A stretch of DNA of 5,835 nucleotides, taken from assembly GCA_003561815.1 (NCBI GenBank), contig PWVP01000178.1, positions 1 through 5,835 on the forward strand, given 5' to 3'. The notes under the pieces were generated by a model, which made no database searches, was not told where the DNA came from, and was given only the letters and a program-made list of their open reading frames with translations. This stretch comes from Campylobacterota bacterium. Lineage in GTDB: Bacteria; Campylobacterota; Campylobacteria; Campylobacterales; SZUA-545. This document shows, one piece after another, positions 1-5,835 of this stretch. Numbering within the stretch: position 1 is the stretch's first letter; each line of letters begins with the position of its first letter. The position numbers and the translations under genes are program-made.

Positions 1-1199
1 AGGCGAAAAAGCCAGCTATAAAGCCCCATCTTATCCGCCGGTTTGGGCAGCCATTTGGCCAGCGGGCTAAGGGGTCTAGCCAGCGCATACCAGCCGTTCG
101 CTTCGGGCACATAGCGGCGATACCCGCCAAAAAGCTCATCGGCGCCGTCACCATTGAGAATCACTTTGAGCGATTTTCGTGCCTCACGGGCCACATACCA
201 GCTCGGAATCGCGGAGCTGTCAAAAAAGGGTTCGCCATAGCCTGAGAGGATGCGATCGATGTCGTTTTTCAGATCGGTGTGAATCGCGATCGTGTGGTGA
301 TCGCTGCCGATCTTGCGCGCCGTTTGAGCAGCCAGCGGCGATTCGTCGTAGCTGCCTTTGAAGCTAACGGTAAAGGTTTTTAGCCCCGGTTTGATCTCGG
401 CAGCGTAGTAGCTCACCAGCGAACTGTCGATCCCGCCGCTCAGAAAGGCACCCACCTCCAGATCGCTCGACTCTAAGCGGTTTTTGACGCTGCTTTTTAG
501 CGCTGCCTCTATGGCTTCGATCGCCGCTTCATCGCTCAAAGGTTCGGGCGCATAGAGCGGCGCGGGGTCAAACCAGCGGGTAGTGCGGTGGCTGTGATCG
601 GTGAGGTTGAGATGAAGCACACTTCCGGCGGGTAGCTCGTAAATACCCCGGTAAGCGGTGTGCTCAAAGGGCACAAACCCCAAGCGCAAAAACGCCTCGA
701 TCGCTTCGTGGTTTTTTTCGTAAGCACCACTCGCGGCCAGTGCGCCGATCTCGCTGGCAAAAGCAAAACCCTTTTCGAAACTATAATAAAGCGGCTTTTT
801 ACCGTAGCGATCGCGTACCAGCAGCAGGGTATTATCCCGCGCATCGTGCAGCGCAAAGGCGAACATGCCATCGAGCTTTTCAAGCATTTTCAGGCCGTGG
901 GCCTCATAAAGAGCCAGCAGGGTTTCGGTATCCGATCGGCTCGCAAAGGGACCATTCAGGCTCTGACGAAGCGTCAGATGGTTGTAGATTTCACCATTAA
1001 AAACGATGCTCAGCGGGCCACGGCTCATGGGCTGATGGCCACCGCTGATATCCTGAATGCTCAGGCGGGTATGCAGCAGGGTCAGCCCCGGCAGAACCCT
1101 TTCGCCCCGATCGTCGGGGCCTCGGTGGGCGAGCCGCTCTTGCATCGCGGCGGCCCGATCGGGGCTAAAGGGGCCGCTAAAACCGGCAATAGAGCACAT
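1..1199 (-). CDS. asnB: Asparagine synthase (glutamine-hydrolysing) family protein, AsnB-like, C-terminus beyond window
   Basis: This is a two-domain glutamine amidotransferase/ATP-pyrophosphatase. The N-terminal domain releases ammonia from glutamine, and the C-terminal domain adenylates a carboxylate and amidates it. About 399 codons are present and the rest runs off the left edge; family members are usually around 550-650 residues. The start is fixed by MCSIAGF, which exposes the catalytic Cys2 after Met removal. Other class II amidotransferase motifs are HRGPD (25-29), TRLSI (44-48), SGGHQPM (52-58), NGEIYNH (68-74) and SDTE (89-92). The synthetase domain has the PP-loop SGGIDSS (254-260) and GDGADELFGGY (350-360). 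True Asn synthases such as E. coli AsnB tend to have a GEG form there, while members in polysaccharide clusters often have GDG; this is from family knowledge. The ATG follows the pglB stop with no gap and lacks a clear Shine-Dalgarno, which suggests translational coupling. I infer a sugar-uronic-acid amidation role; housekeeping asparagine synthesis remains possible. Confidence 0.9.
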   Translation of the reverse strand, partial: MCSIAGFSGPFSPDRAAAMQERLAHRGPDDRGERVLPGLTLLHTRLSIQDISGGHQPMSRGPLSIVFNGEIYNHLTLRQSLNGPFASRSDTETLLALYEAHGLKMLEKLDGMFAFALHDARDNTLLLVRDRYGKKPLYYSFEKGFAFASEIGALAASGAYEKNHEAIEAFLRLGFVPFEHTAYRGIYELPAGSVLHLNLTDHSHRTTRWFDPAPLYAPEPLSDEAAIEAIEAALKSSVKNRLESSDLEVGAFLSGGIDSSLVSYYAAEIKPGLKTFTVSFKGSYDESPLAAQTARKIGSDHHTIAIHTDLKNDIDRILSGYGEPFFDSSAIPSWYVAREARKSLKVILNGDGADELFGGYRRYVPEANGWYALARPLSPLAKWLPKPADKMGLYSWLFR

Positions 1200-3368
1200 C
1201 TAGCGTTTGAGCCGATAGATTTTGACCAGCGGACTGGAGAGAACCGGCTCGAAGAGATCCGCATCGTAGTTCTCCAGCGCAAAAAGCTGCACATAGGGGC
1301 TATTAAAGGTGCGCTGATCGGCGATGAAAAAGGCGTTTAGGTGCTGCATAAAGATGATGGAGACCTGCCCACCTCGGTTGAGCTGCTGGGGCTGGGTGTG
1401 GTAGCGGCCATCGTTTCGGTAGCCTGCCGTGATAAAGTAGCGAATGGGCACCTGCTGTTCGCCCAGGAGAAGATCGCCACTTTGCTTATCGATCGCCATG
1501 CCGTTTTGCATCTGGATATACCGCCCATCCTCGCCAGCAAACCGACTATGGGCGAAGAAGGATTGCGGTCCGTGGCGTCCGGTCATCAGATCGAGATTGC
1601 TAAAGAGCTCGACGGTTTGATAGATATCGGCCATCCGGTAGGGCAGATAGAGGTAGATATCACGGGTGGGCTCCGGGGGGCGAAATGAGGCTTGGCCGAT
1701 CGCTTCGATAAAGCGGTTGCTATCGCTAAAGCCGTAATCCTCCATCATCTGAGCGACGATGGAGCCGCCACGCCGCTCGCCCTCTCTACGCGCCTTGAAA
1801 TCCCTCTCGGTGTACTCCACCGCCAGACGGGCCATATTGGCTGCCGCCAGGTGGTTAGGGGTACTCAGTGCGAAACTCACGGGGAAATTGTCCGCCCCAG
1901 CGTGCTTGCCGCCGTCGATGAGGACTTTGGATTTGGTGTAGTAGCGGATGGGGTAGCCATAATCCCACCAGGTGAGGGTGTAGTCATGGCGAGGGGTGAT
2001 TTGCTTTTTAAGATCTTCGAGTGCGTTCACCTCGTGGCTGTTAAAGACGGTGGGGACTTGATAGTGCCAGATGTGGTGGATATTGGGCGCGAGAACCGCG
2101 GCGCCTGCTAGCGCAACCAACCCGATGCGGATCTTCGGATCGCCGATTTTGGAGCCGACCCAGAAGATGAGATAAAAAAGCCCGAGTGCCAGAACCGGTA
2201 CGGCGTAGATGGTAAAGCGCAGACCCGCAGGGGGGATTAGGCCCGGTACGCCATAGGCGAGAAAGCCCAGCCCCACAAAGGGTAGTGATAGCAGCATCAC
2301 GGGGTGGCGGGCCATGAGCATCGCGGTGCCCACGCACGCTAGCAGAAAGCTCACCCAGTGGCCACTGATGCGTCCGGCGAAGACATCAAAGGGGATCGCC
2401 CCCGCTTCGCGCACGGTCTGGACCACATGGAAAAACTGCAGCTGAGCGGTGTCCACCTCGACCTCAGGGCGGAAGACATAGGCATTGAGCTGGCTGATGA
2501 TGGGATGAAGCGCGCCGGAGTAGGCCAGCACCGCCACCGCCAGAGCGACAAAGATCCAGATAAAGCGATCCGCCTTCTCGCGCAGCAGCATGAAAAAAGC
2601 GAGTGCCGCAAGCGAGAGCGAGAGGTTGAGCCAGATGGGGATCGCCGCCGTGGCGAGCAGTGCAAAGCCGAAGAGTTTGTAGTTAAAGTGGTTTTTGCGA
2701 TCGAAGATCAGCGTGTAGAGCAGCAGCATAAAGGCCAGTGCGAAGTGAAGCGAGTAGCCGCCTGGGTAGTACCAGAGGCTGGCGATAGTGGCAAACGAGA
2801 CGGCGATAAGGTAGCGGTTTTCGTGCTGGCGCACCCCCCAGATAAGCGCCCAGAGTGCCAGCAGCGGCAGGGTGATCTGAAGCAGATCGTCATCGTAGTA
2901 GCCGGTCATGGTGCGGTTGTAATAGCTCCAAGCGATGGTGGCCAAAGCCCCCGCGCCAAAGCCCATCCAGGTGTGACCCAACGCACGGCCGATCAGAACG
3001 ATGGGGATGGCGATCAGCGGCCCGAAAACGGTGGGCATATAGAGGATCAATGTCTCGAAGCTGATAAAGGGAAACGCTTTAGCCAAAAACGCTGTGATCA
3101 CCGGAACGGATCGGTTGACGGGGCTGAGCTCATCGACAAACTCGGGATTTTCGAGAATATCCCGCGCCCCTTCGGCCCAGAAGTAGCCGTCGTTGGTGTT
3201 GATCATGAGCTGATCGTTGTGGTGAAACTCCGCCGCATCGCTAAACTGATAGACCCAGATGAGGCGCAAAGCGATGCCAAAGAGGATGGCTAAAGCCATC
3301 AAAAGTGCGGTGGTTTTGAGGGAGGGGGTATCTTTAGGGATACTCAGAAGGTTTTGTATCTTTTTCAT
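1200..3368 (-). CDS. pglB: PglB, undecaprenyl-diphosphooligosaccharide--protein glycotransferase
   Basis: This is the bacterial single-subunit oligosaccharyltransferase (STT3 family, GT66). It moves a preassembled oligosaccharide from undecaprenyl-PP to the Asn of secreted proteins at the periplasmic face of the inner membrane. It is 722 residues, a normal length. The first 430 or so residues are mostly hydrophobic helices (for example 21-40, 107-128, 205-222, 268-286, 338-372, 385-404), followed by a periplasmic domain. Catalytic and metal-binding features are visible: D60 in NTNDGYFW, D159/D161 in GYYDDDLL, E321 in a TIXE-type TVRE segment, WWDYGYP at 467-473 and the MI motif as MADI at 579-582. 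R333 in AGRISG aligns with C. lari PglB Arg331, which in that enzyme reads the acidic -2 residue of the sequon, so D/E-X-N-X-S/T specificity is expected. The ATG has an AGGA Shine-Dalgarno 8 bases upstream. It lies 13 bases after the nucleotidyltransferase gene and abuts asnB. Confidence 0.97.
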   Translation of the reverse strand: MKKIQNLLSIPKDTPSLKTTALLMALAILFGIALRLIWVYQFSDAAEFHHNDQLMINTNDGYFWAEGARDILENPEFVDELSPVNRSVPVITAFLAKAFPFISFETLILYMPTVFGPLIAIPIVLIGRALGHTWMGFGAGALATIAWSYYNRTMTGYYDDDLLQITLPLLALWALIWGVRQHENRYLIAVSFATIASLWYYPGGYSLHFALAFMLLLYTLIFDRKNHFNYKLFGFALLATAAIPIWLNLSLSLAALAFFMLLREKADRFIWIFVALAVAVLAYSGALHPIISQLNAYVFRPEVEVDTAQLQFFHVVQTVREAGAIPFDVFAGRISGHWVSFLLACVGTAMLMARHPVMLLSLPFVGLGFLAYGVPGLIPPAGLRFTIYAVPVLALGLFYLIFWVGSKIGDPKIRIGLVALAGAAVLAPNIHHIWHYQVPTVFNSHEVNALEDLKKQITPRHDYTLTWWDYGYPIRYYTKSKVLIDGGKHAGADNFPVSFALSTPNHLAAANMARLAVEYTERDFKARREGERRGGSIVAQMMEDYGFSDSNRFIEAIGQASFRPPEPTRDIYLYLPYRMADIYQTVELFSNLDLMTGRHGPQSFFAHSRFAGEDGRYIQMQNGMAIDKQSGDLLLGEQQVPIRYFITAGYRNDGRYHTQPQQLNRGGQVSIIFMQHLNAFFIADQRTFNSPYVQLFALENYDADLFEPVLSSPLVKIYRLKR

Positions 3369-3374
3369 AGGCCG

Positions 3375-3381
3375 TTTCCTT
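3375..3381 (-). promoter_or_regulatory. Ribosome-binding site of pglB
   Basis: On the minus strand, AAGGAAA lies between the stop codon of the nucleotidyltransferase gene and the pglB ATG. The AGGA core is 8 bases from the ATG at 3368. It supports that start over the internal Met24. The site begins immediately after the upstream TAA, so ribosomes ending the nucleotidyltransferase could feed pglB. Confidence 0.65.
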
Positions 3382-4002
3382 TTAGACTCTTTTTTGGAAA
3401 AAGTCTCTTATTTGGGATTTGGTGATTTTTTCTTTGGGCTCTAAATAGCTGATATCATCATCTTCGATATCGTCTATATAAAGAAGCGCTGTGACAAAAA
3501 GTTTGTAGGTCATACCTTCGATGATGTTTTCACTCAGTCTAAAGATTTCTCTTAAACCCAGCCTCTCTTTAGCCAGAAAGTAGAGGTCATAATAGTCGCG
3601 ATACTTTGCCCCAAGGAAGAGGACATGGGCTTTCATGGCGGCTATCTGTTCTACAGAGGCTAGATTCAATCTGTTTATCTTTGGCGGGGTGAGGAATTTC
3701 CATTTAGAGTTAAAAAAAGTTACTTTGGTTCCGTTGATGATGAGATCGATCTGCTCATCTGTTTGGTTGATAACCTCTTTTTTTTGAAAAGTTTTAATGT
3801 ATTTTAGGATCTTTTCTTTTGAAAAGCTGTCGTCGTAGGTAAAAAAGTCAAGATCTTCGCTTTTTCGGTGGCAAAGATGCAGCGTCAGGGCGCTCCCCCC
3901 GACCAAGACATACTTCTCGATAAAAGGACACCCCTCTATCATGCTCTCCAGCAGGGTGCGGGTTTTAGGAAGCAAGCAGTCTAAGTTTTTCAAATCTTGC
4001 AT
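3382..4002 (-). CDS. Nucleotidyltransferase, AbiEii/AbiGii toxin family
   Basis: This appears to be a DNA polymerase beta-type nucleotidyltransferase of the AbiEii/AbiGii group. Members act as toxins in type IV-like toxin-antitoxin or abortive-infection pairs, and some transfer nucleotides to RNA. With this start it is 206 residues. It shows the core GGSALTLHL followed by HRKSEDLDFF: the GGS loop is at 35-37 and the metal-binding pair is D50/D52. Further on is KYRDYYDLYFL (133-143), which matches the family's Lys/Arg-Asp-x-x-Asp segment. I chose the ATG at 4002 because the leader before GGS then has a usual length. An ATG at 4035 and a TTG at 4044 are in frame, and none of the three has a strong Shine-Dalgarno. 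It overlaps the preceding gene by 38 bases, typical of a coupled two-gene module. The gene is clearly more AT-rich than the pgl genes. Family assignment is firm; toxicity and target are inferred. Confidence 0.85.
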   Translation of the reverse strand: MQDLKNLDCLLPKTRTLLESMIEGCPFIEKYVLVGGSALTLHLCHRKSEDLDFFTYDDSFSKEKILKYIKTFQKKEVINQTDEQIDLIINGTKVTFFNSKWKFLTPPKINRLNLASVEQIAAMKAHVLFLGAKYRDYYDLYFLAKERLGLREIFRLSENIIEGMTYKLFVTALLYIDDIEDDDISYLEPKEKITKSQIRDFFQKRV

Positions 4003-4330
4003 TTTTTTGATCTTTAAAATAGTCACTCTCGACATCCATGCCAAAAAAAACCCGTGCTAGCATGAGATTTGTTTTGATAAAACTCTTGTCGGTTTTCATC
4101 TTTTCTTCCCAGACCTTCTTAACGGGCTCTTTTCCAAAAAGCACTAAACAGAGTTTTACATCATCAAAGTCGGCGTATTTTAAAGCATATTCAATAATTA
4201 AACGATCCCCGGCCTCATCATAGGTTAGCTCTTCACTATAGCTCCAGAAAAACCCTTTTTCTTTGAGCTTTGAGAACAGGGCGGTTTTTTGTGTCCGCAA
4301 AGAGGAGTCTTCATGGACATCTTTTGGCAT
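3965..4330 (-). CDS. Small uncharacterised protein, possible antitoxin partner of the nucleotidyltransferase
   Basis: This 121-residue soluble, charged protein has no signal peptide or membrane segment. I do not recognise it with certainty. The segment FFWSYSEEL (27-35), followed by a helical stretch resembling RLIIEYALKYADFDDVKLCL and then GKEPVKKVW, recalls a family of small proteins often encoded just upstream of AbiEii-type nucleotidyltransferases (DUF6922-like, from memory). The ATG at 4330 is well supported by a perfect AGGAGG six bases upstream. Its 3' end overlaps the nucleotidyltransferase gene by 38 bases. This order and overlap fit an antitoxin-first module. It does not look like the classical AbiEi antitoxin, which is longer with a winged-helix N-terminus. 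Base composition is AT-rich like its partner. A real gene is likely; the antitoxin role is inference from position. Confidence 0.72.
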   Translation of the reverse strand: MPKDVHEDSSLRTQKTALFSKLKEKGFFWSYSEELTYDEAGDRLIIEYALKYADFDDVKLCLVLFGKEPVKKVWEEKMKTDKSFIKTNLMLARVFFGMDVESDYFKDQKNARFEKLRLLAS

Positions 4331-4336
4331 GGCCGA

Positions 4337-4342
4337 CCTCCT
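4337..4342 (-). promoter_or_regulatory. Strong ribosome-binding site of the small ORF
   Basis: A full consensus AGGAGG on the minus strand is followed by six bases and then the ATG at 4330. It is the strongest Shine-Dalgarno in the window and fixes the start of the 121-residue ORF. Such a site would give high production of the first cassette protein compared with the weakly initiated nucleotidyltransferase, as expected for an antitoxin. Confidence 0.75.
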
Positions 4343-4358
4343 GTGTAGATATTCGATC

Positions 4359-5501
4359 TTACCCGTTTAGCTCTTTGGCAAACTGTAAAGCAATGTTTTT
4401 GAGATCAAAATCCGCCGCCCTCTGGCGGGCTTTAGTCCGGTAGCTCTCCAGCGGAGCGCGGGCTAGCGCATCGGCAAAGGCCGCTTCATCGTTGACGGCC
4501 ACCAGCACGCCAAAGGCGGCGGCTTCCCAGCCCGATTTTAGATGCTCATCGGGCGGTGTGTCTGGTGCCAGGATCTCCCGCGGGCCGCTAGGGCAGTCGG
4601 TGGAGATGATGGGCAAGCCGCAGGCGAGGGCTTCGAGCAGGACATTAGGAAACCCCTCATGGCGGGAGGCGAAGAGGAACACATCGGCGCGGGCGAGGGT
4701 GCGATACGGGTTGGGATCGAAGCCTTTGAGGCGGACGCGATCGGCCAGATCGAGCTGGTCGATGAGCTTTTGTAGATCGTTTTGGAGCGGGCCGGTGCCG
4801 ATGATCAGCAGTGCGCCATTTTCGGGCGCGGCGGCTTTAAAAGCGCGGATGAGCAGCGCGTGGTTTTTGCCGCTATCCAGACGGCCCACGGTGACAAAGA
4901 GCGGACGATGGGGCGGCAGCTCGATCGGTGCGGCTTTTTGTGAGTCGATCGCTTGTAGGTCGATGGGGTTGTGGATGACGGTGATGGGCTTAGTGATACC
5001 AAAGTTTCGGGCCAGATCGTGGGCGTTGCCGTGGCTATTGGCACTGATGTGATCGGCGAGTGGGTAGAGGCGGCGGATTAAAAAGCGCATGATGGCCGAC
5101 TGAATGTCGCCGTAGCCGTACTGAAGCGAGGGCATGGTGCGTTCAGATAACACCACACGCGCGGGGTTGCCGAATTTTTTGGAGAGGGCGTTGATGAGGT
5201 TGGGGCGGTTCATCAGCGAGAGACTGGTGCTAAAGCCGTGGCGTTTGCACAGCCGGGCGTAACGCCAGGCCAGCAGCAGGAGTTTGAGCAGCTTGAAAAG
5301 CCCCGCTTCATCGGGCCGCGATCGCTCTAGATAGAGGATTTTTTGACCGGCGGGCAAGTCATAATCGATACGATCGTTCATCAGCACCAGCGTGATATCG
5401 AAGCGATCGGCCAGTTCCCGGCAGAGCAGAGCGGCCACCCGTTCGGCCCCGCCGCCGCTAAGGGAGTAGAGAAAGATGGCGAGTTTGGGAAGCCTATCCA
5501 T
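4359..5501 (-). CDS. pglJ: GT4 glycosyltransferase, PglJ-like (N-glycan assembly)
   Basis: This is a 380-residue GT-B retaining glycosyltransferase, expected to add an alpha-linked N-acetylhexosamine from a UDP-sugar to the undecaprenyl-PP-linked glycan on the cytoplasmic face. In C. jejuni, PglJ adds a GalNAc. The N-terminal domain opens with KLAIFLYSLSGGGAERV (6-22), followed by LYLERSRP (57-63) and SLMNRPN (95-101), all close to C. jejuni PglJ as I recall it. The C-terminal domain has the donor-site VGRLDSGKNHALLIRA (205-220), the GT4 EX7E motif E282-x7-E290 within HEGFPNVLLEALACG, and SGPREIL (305-311). The ATG overlaps the end of the upstream glycosyltransferase by 8 bases and has no good Shine-Dalgarno, so translation is probably coupled. 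The next gene starts 28 bases downstream. GT4 membership is near certain. The PglJ assignment is good, but the exact sugar cannot be read from sequence. Confidence 0.9.
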   Translation of the reverse strand: MDRLPKLAIFLYSLSGGGAERVAALLCRELADRFDITLVLMNDRIDYDLPAGQKILYLERSRPDEAGLFKLLKLLLLAWRYARLCKRHGFSTSLSLMNRPNLINALSKKFGNPARVVLSERTMPSLQYGYGDIQSAIMRFLIRRLYPLADHISANSHGNAHDLARNFGITKPITVIHNPIDLQAIDSQKAAPIELPPHRPLFVTVGRLDSGKNHALLIRAFKAAAPENGALLIIGTGPLQNDLQKLIDQLDLADRVRLKGFDPNPYRTLARADVFLFASRHEGFPNVLLEALACGLPIISTDCPSGPREILAPDTPPDEHLKSGWEAAAFGVLVAVNDEAAFADALARAPLESYRTKARQRAADFDLKNIALQFAKELNG

Positions 5502-5835
5502 CCGCCAAGGCTTTTAAGAGGGCTTTGCAGCGGGCTTTCCAGGTGTAGTTTTTTAAGAAGTCGCTTAGGGCCGAATCTGCCAGCTTGGTTCTGAGGGTGG
5601 GGTCGCCTCTAAGGCGACCTAGAGCCTGAGCCCAAGCATCTACAGAGTCTGCTGCACACAGGAGCGCATTTTCTTCATGTTTAAGAACCTCGCGAAGCAC
5701 AGCTAGATCGGAAGCGATAATCGCTTTACGGGCTGCCATGTATTCAAAAAGTTTAAGGGGGGATGTCCAGCTGCCAATATCACTTCGCCCTTCTTCGGGC
5801 CGAACAGAAGGCTGGTTGGGTAAAAGCGCCACATC
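5494..5835 (-). CDS. GT4 family glycosyltransferase, C-terminal fragment (5' end outside window)
   Basis: Only the last 113 residues are visible; the frame stays open to the right edge. The segment TSPLKLFEYMAARKAIIASD followed by LAVLREVL is the nucleotide-sugar binding part of the C-terminal Rossmann domain in GT4 enzymes, with the Glu of FEYMA at the position of the second Glu of the EX7E motif. After it comes the usual tail (ENALLCAADSVDAWAQAL, then DPTLR and YTWKAR) that closes the domain. A GTG near the edge is not a credible start because it would omit the whole N-terminal domain. It overlaps the pglJ-like gene by 8 bases, so both belong to one operon. By position it stands where C. 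jejuni has pglI/pglH, but the fragment cannot be assigned to either one, and acceptor and donor sugars are unknown. Confidence 0.88.
   Translation of the reverse strand, partial: DVALLPNQPSVRPEEGRSDIGSWTSPLKLFEYMAARKAIIASDLAVLREVLKHEENALLCAADSVDAWAQALGRLRGDPTLRTKLADSALSDFLKNYTWKARCKALLKALADG

Larger units (their letters stand above)
3382..4330 (-). other. AT-rich two-gene cassette inserted between pglJ and pglB
   Basis: The segment holds only the small ORF and the AbiEii-type nucleotidyltransferase. Its base composition falls sharply compared with its flanks: positions 3781-3840 have 17 G/C out of 60 by hand count, against 40 out of 60 at 4681-4740 inside the pglJ-like gene. No transposase, integrase, terminal inverted repeat or tRNA is visible. 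The boundaries coincide with the small intergenic gaps of the operon. In C. jejuni pglJ and pglB are adjacent, so the most economical reading is acquisition of a defence/addiction cassette that was captured into the operon. Confidence 0.6.

Noticed and set aside
660..1340. Plus-strand ORF of 226 codons
   Set aside because: It lies antisense to the asnB-like gene and the 3' end of pglB, has no recognisable domain, and is explained by the codon bias of the real genes on the other strand.
2358..3293. Plus-strand ORF of 311 codons
   Set aside because: It is entirely antisense to pglB membrane segments. Its highly charged, low-information composition is what the reverse complement of hydrophobic codons gives.
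4003..4044. Upstream in-frame starts (TTG at 4044, ATG at 4035) for the nucleotidyltransferase
   Set aside because: Neither has a Shine-Dalgarno, and both lengthen the overlap with the small ORF. The ATG at 4002 gives the expected leader before the GGS motif, though 4035 cannot be excluded.
3370..4360. IS element or integron-like origin of the AT-rich cassette
   Set aside because: No transposase or integrase reading frame, terminal inverted repeats, or attC-like palindrome is visible; only a five-base block is shared by the two ends.
4492..5052. Plus-strand ORF of 186 codons
   Set aside because: It is antisense to the pglJ-like gene, whose GT4 motifs are unmistakable; Arg/Ser-rich composition and no family resemblance.
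1..5835. CRISPR array, tRNA, rRNA or internal terminator
   Set aside because: No regularly spaced direct repeats, no tRNA-like cloverleaf or rRNA-like stretch, and no stem-loop with a U-tract in the short intergenic gaps were seen.

Overview
The window reads as part of a bacterial protein N-glycosylation (pgl) locus from a member of the Campylobacterota. The evidence is a full-length PglB oligosaccharyltransferase with all its signature motifs, and next to it a glycosyltransferase that strongly resembles Campylobacter PglJ. Base composition is fairly GC-rich for this phylum, so a free-living or vent-type lineage fits better than Campylobacter or Helicobacter. The genus cannot be fixed from the sequence.

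All six genes lie on the minus strand, so transcription runs from high to low coordinates. In that order they are: the C-terminal end of a GT4 glycosyltransferase (cut by the right edge); a complete pglJ-like GT4 glycosyltransferase; a small unrecognised ORF; a nucleotidyltransferase of the AbiEii/AbiGii toxin family; pglB; and an AsnB-type glutamine amidotransferase/ATP-dependent synthetase (cut by the left edge). Spacing is very tight: an 8-base overlap, 28 bases, a 38-base overlap, 13 bases, and a direct stop-to-start abutment. I see no promoter or terminator inside, so this looks like one transcription unit. No gap approaches 300 bases.

The pgl genes would work together. The glycosyltransferases extend an undecaprenyl-PP-linked oligosaccharide on the cytoplasmic face, a flippase outside the window would turn it over, and PglB transfers it to Asn in D/E-X-N-X-S/T sequons in the periplasm. 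The AsnB-like protein carries the GDGxDELFGGY signature that I associate with polysaccharide-cluster members, so it may amidate a uronic acid in the glycan rather than make free asparagine.

The most notable feature is an AT-rich two-gene cassette at about 3.38-4.33 kb, which looks like a toxin-antitoxin or abortive-infection pair. It sits exactly between pglJ and pglB, which are neighbours in Campylobacter jejuni. It differs in composition from its flanks, contains no copy of a CGATCG palindrome that is enriched in much of the window, and is joined to the operon through ribosome-binding sites at both ends.
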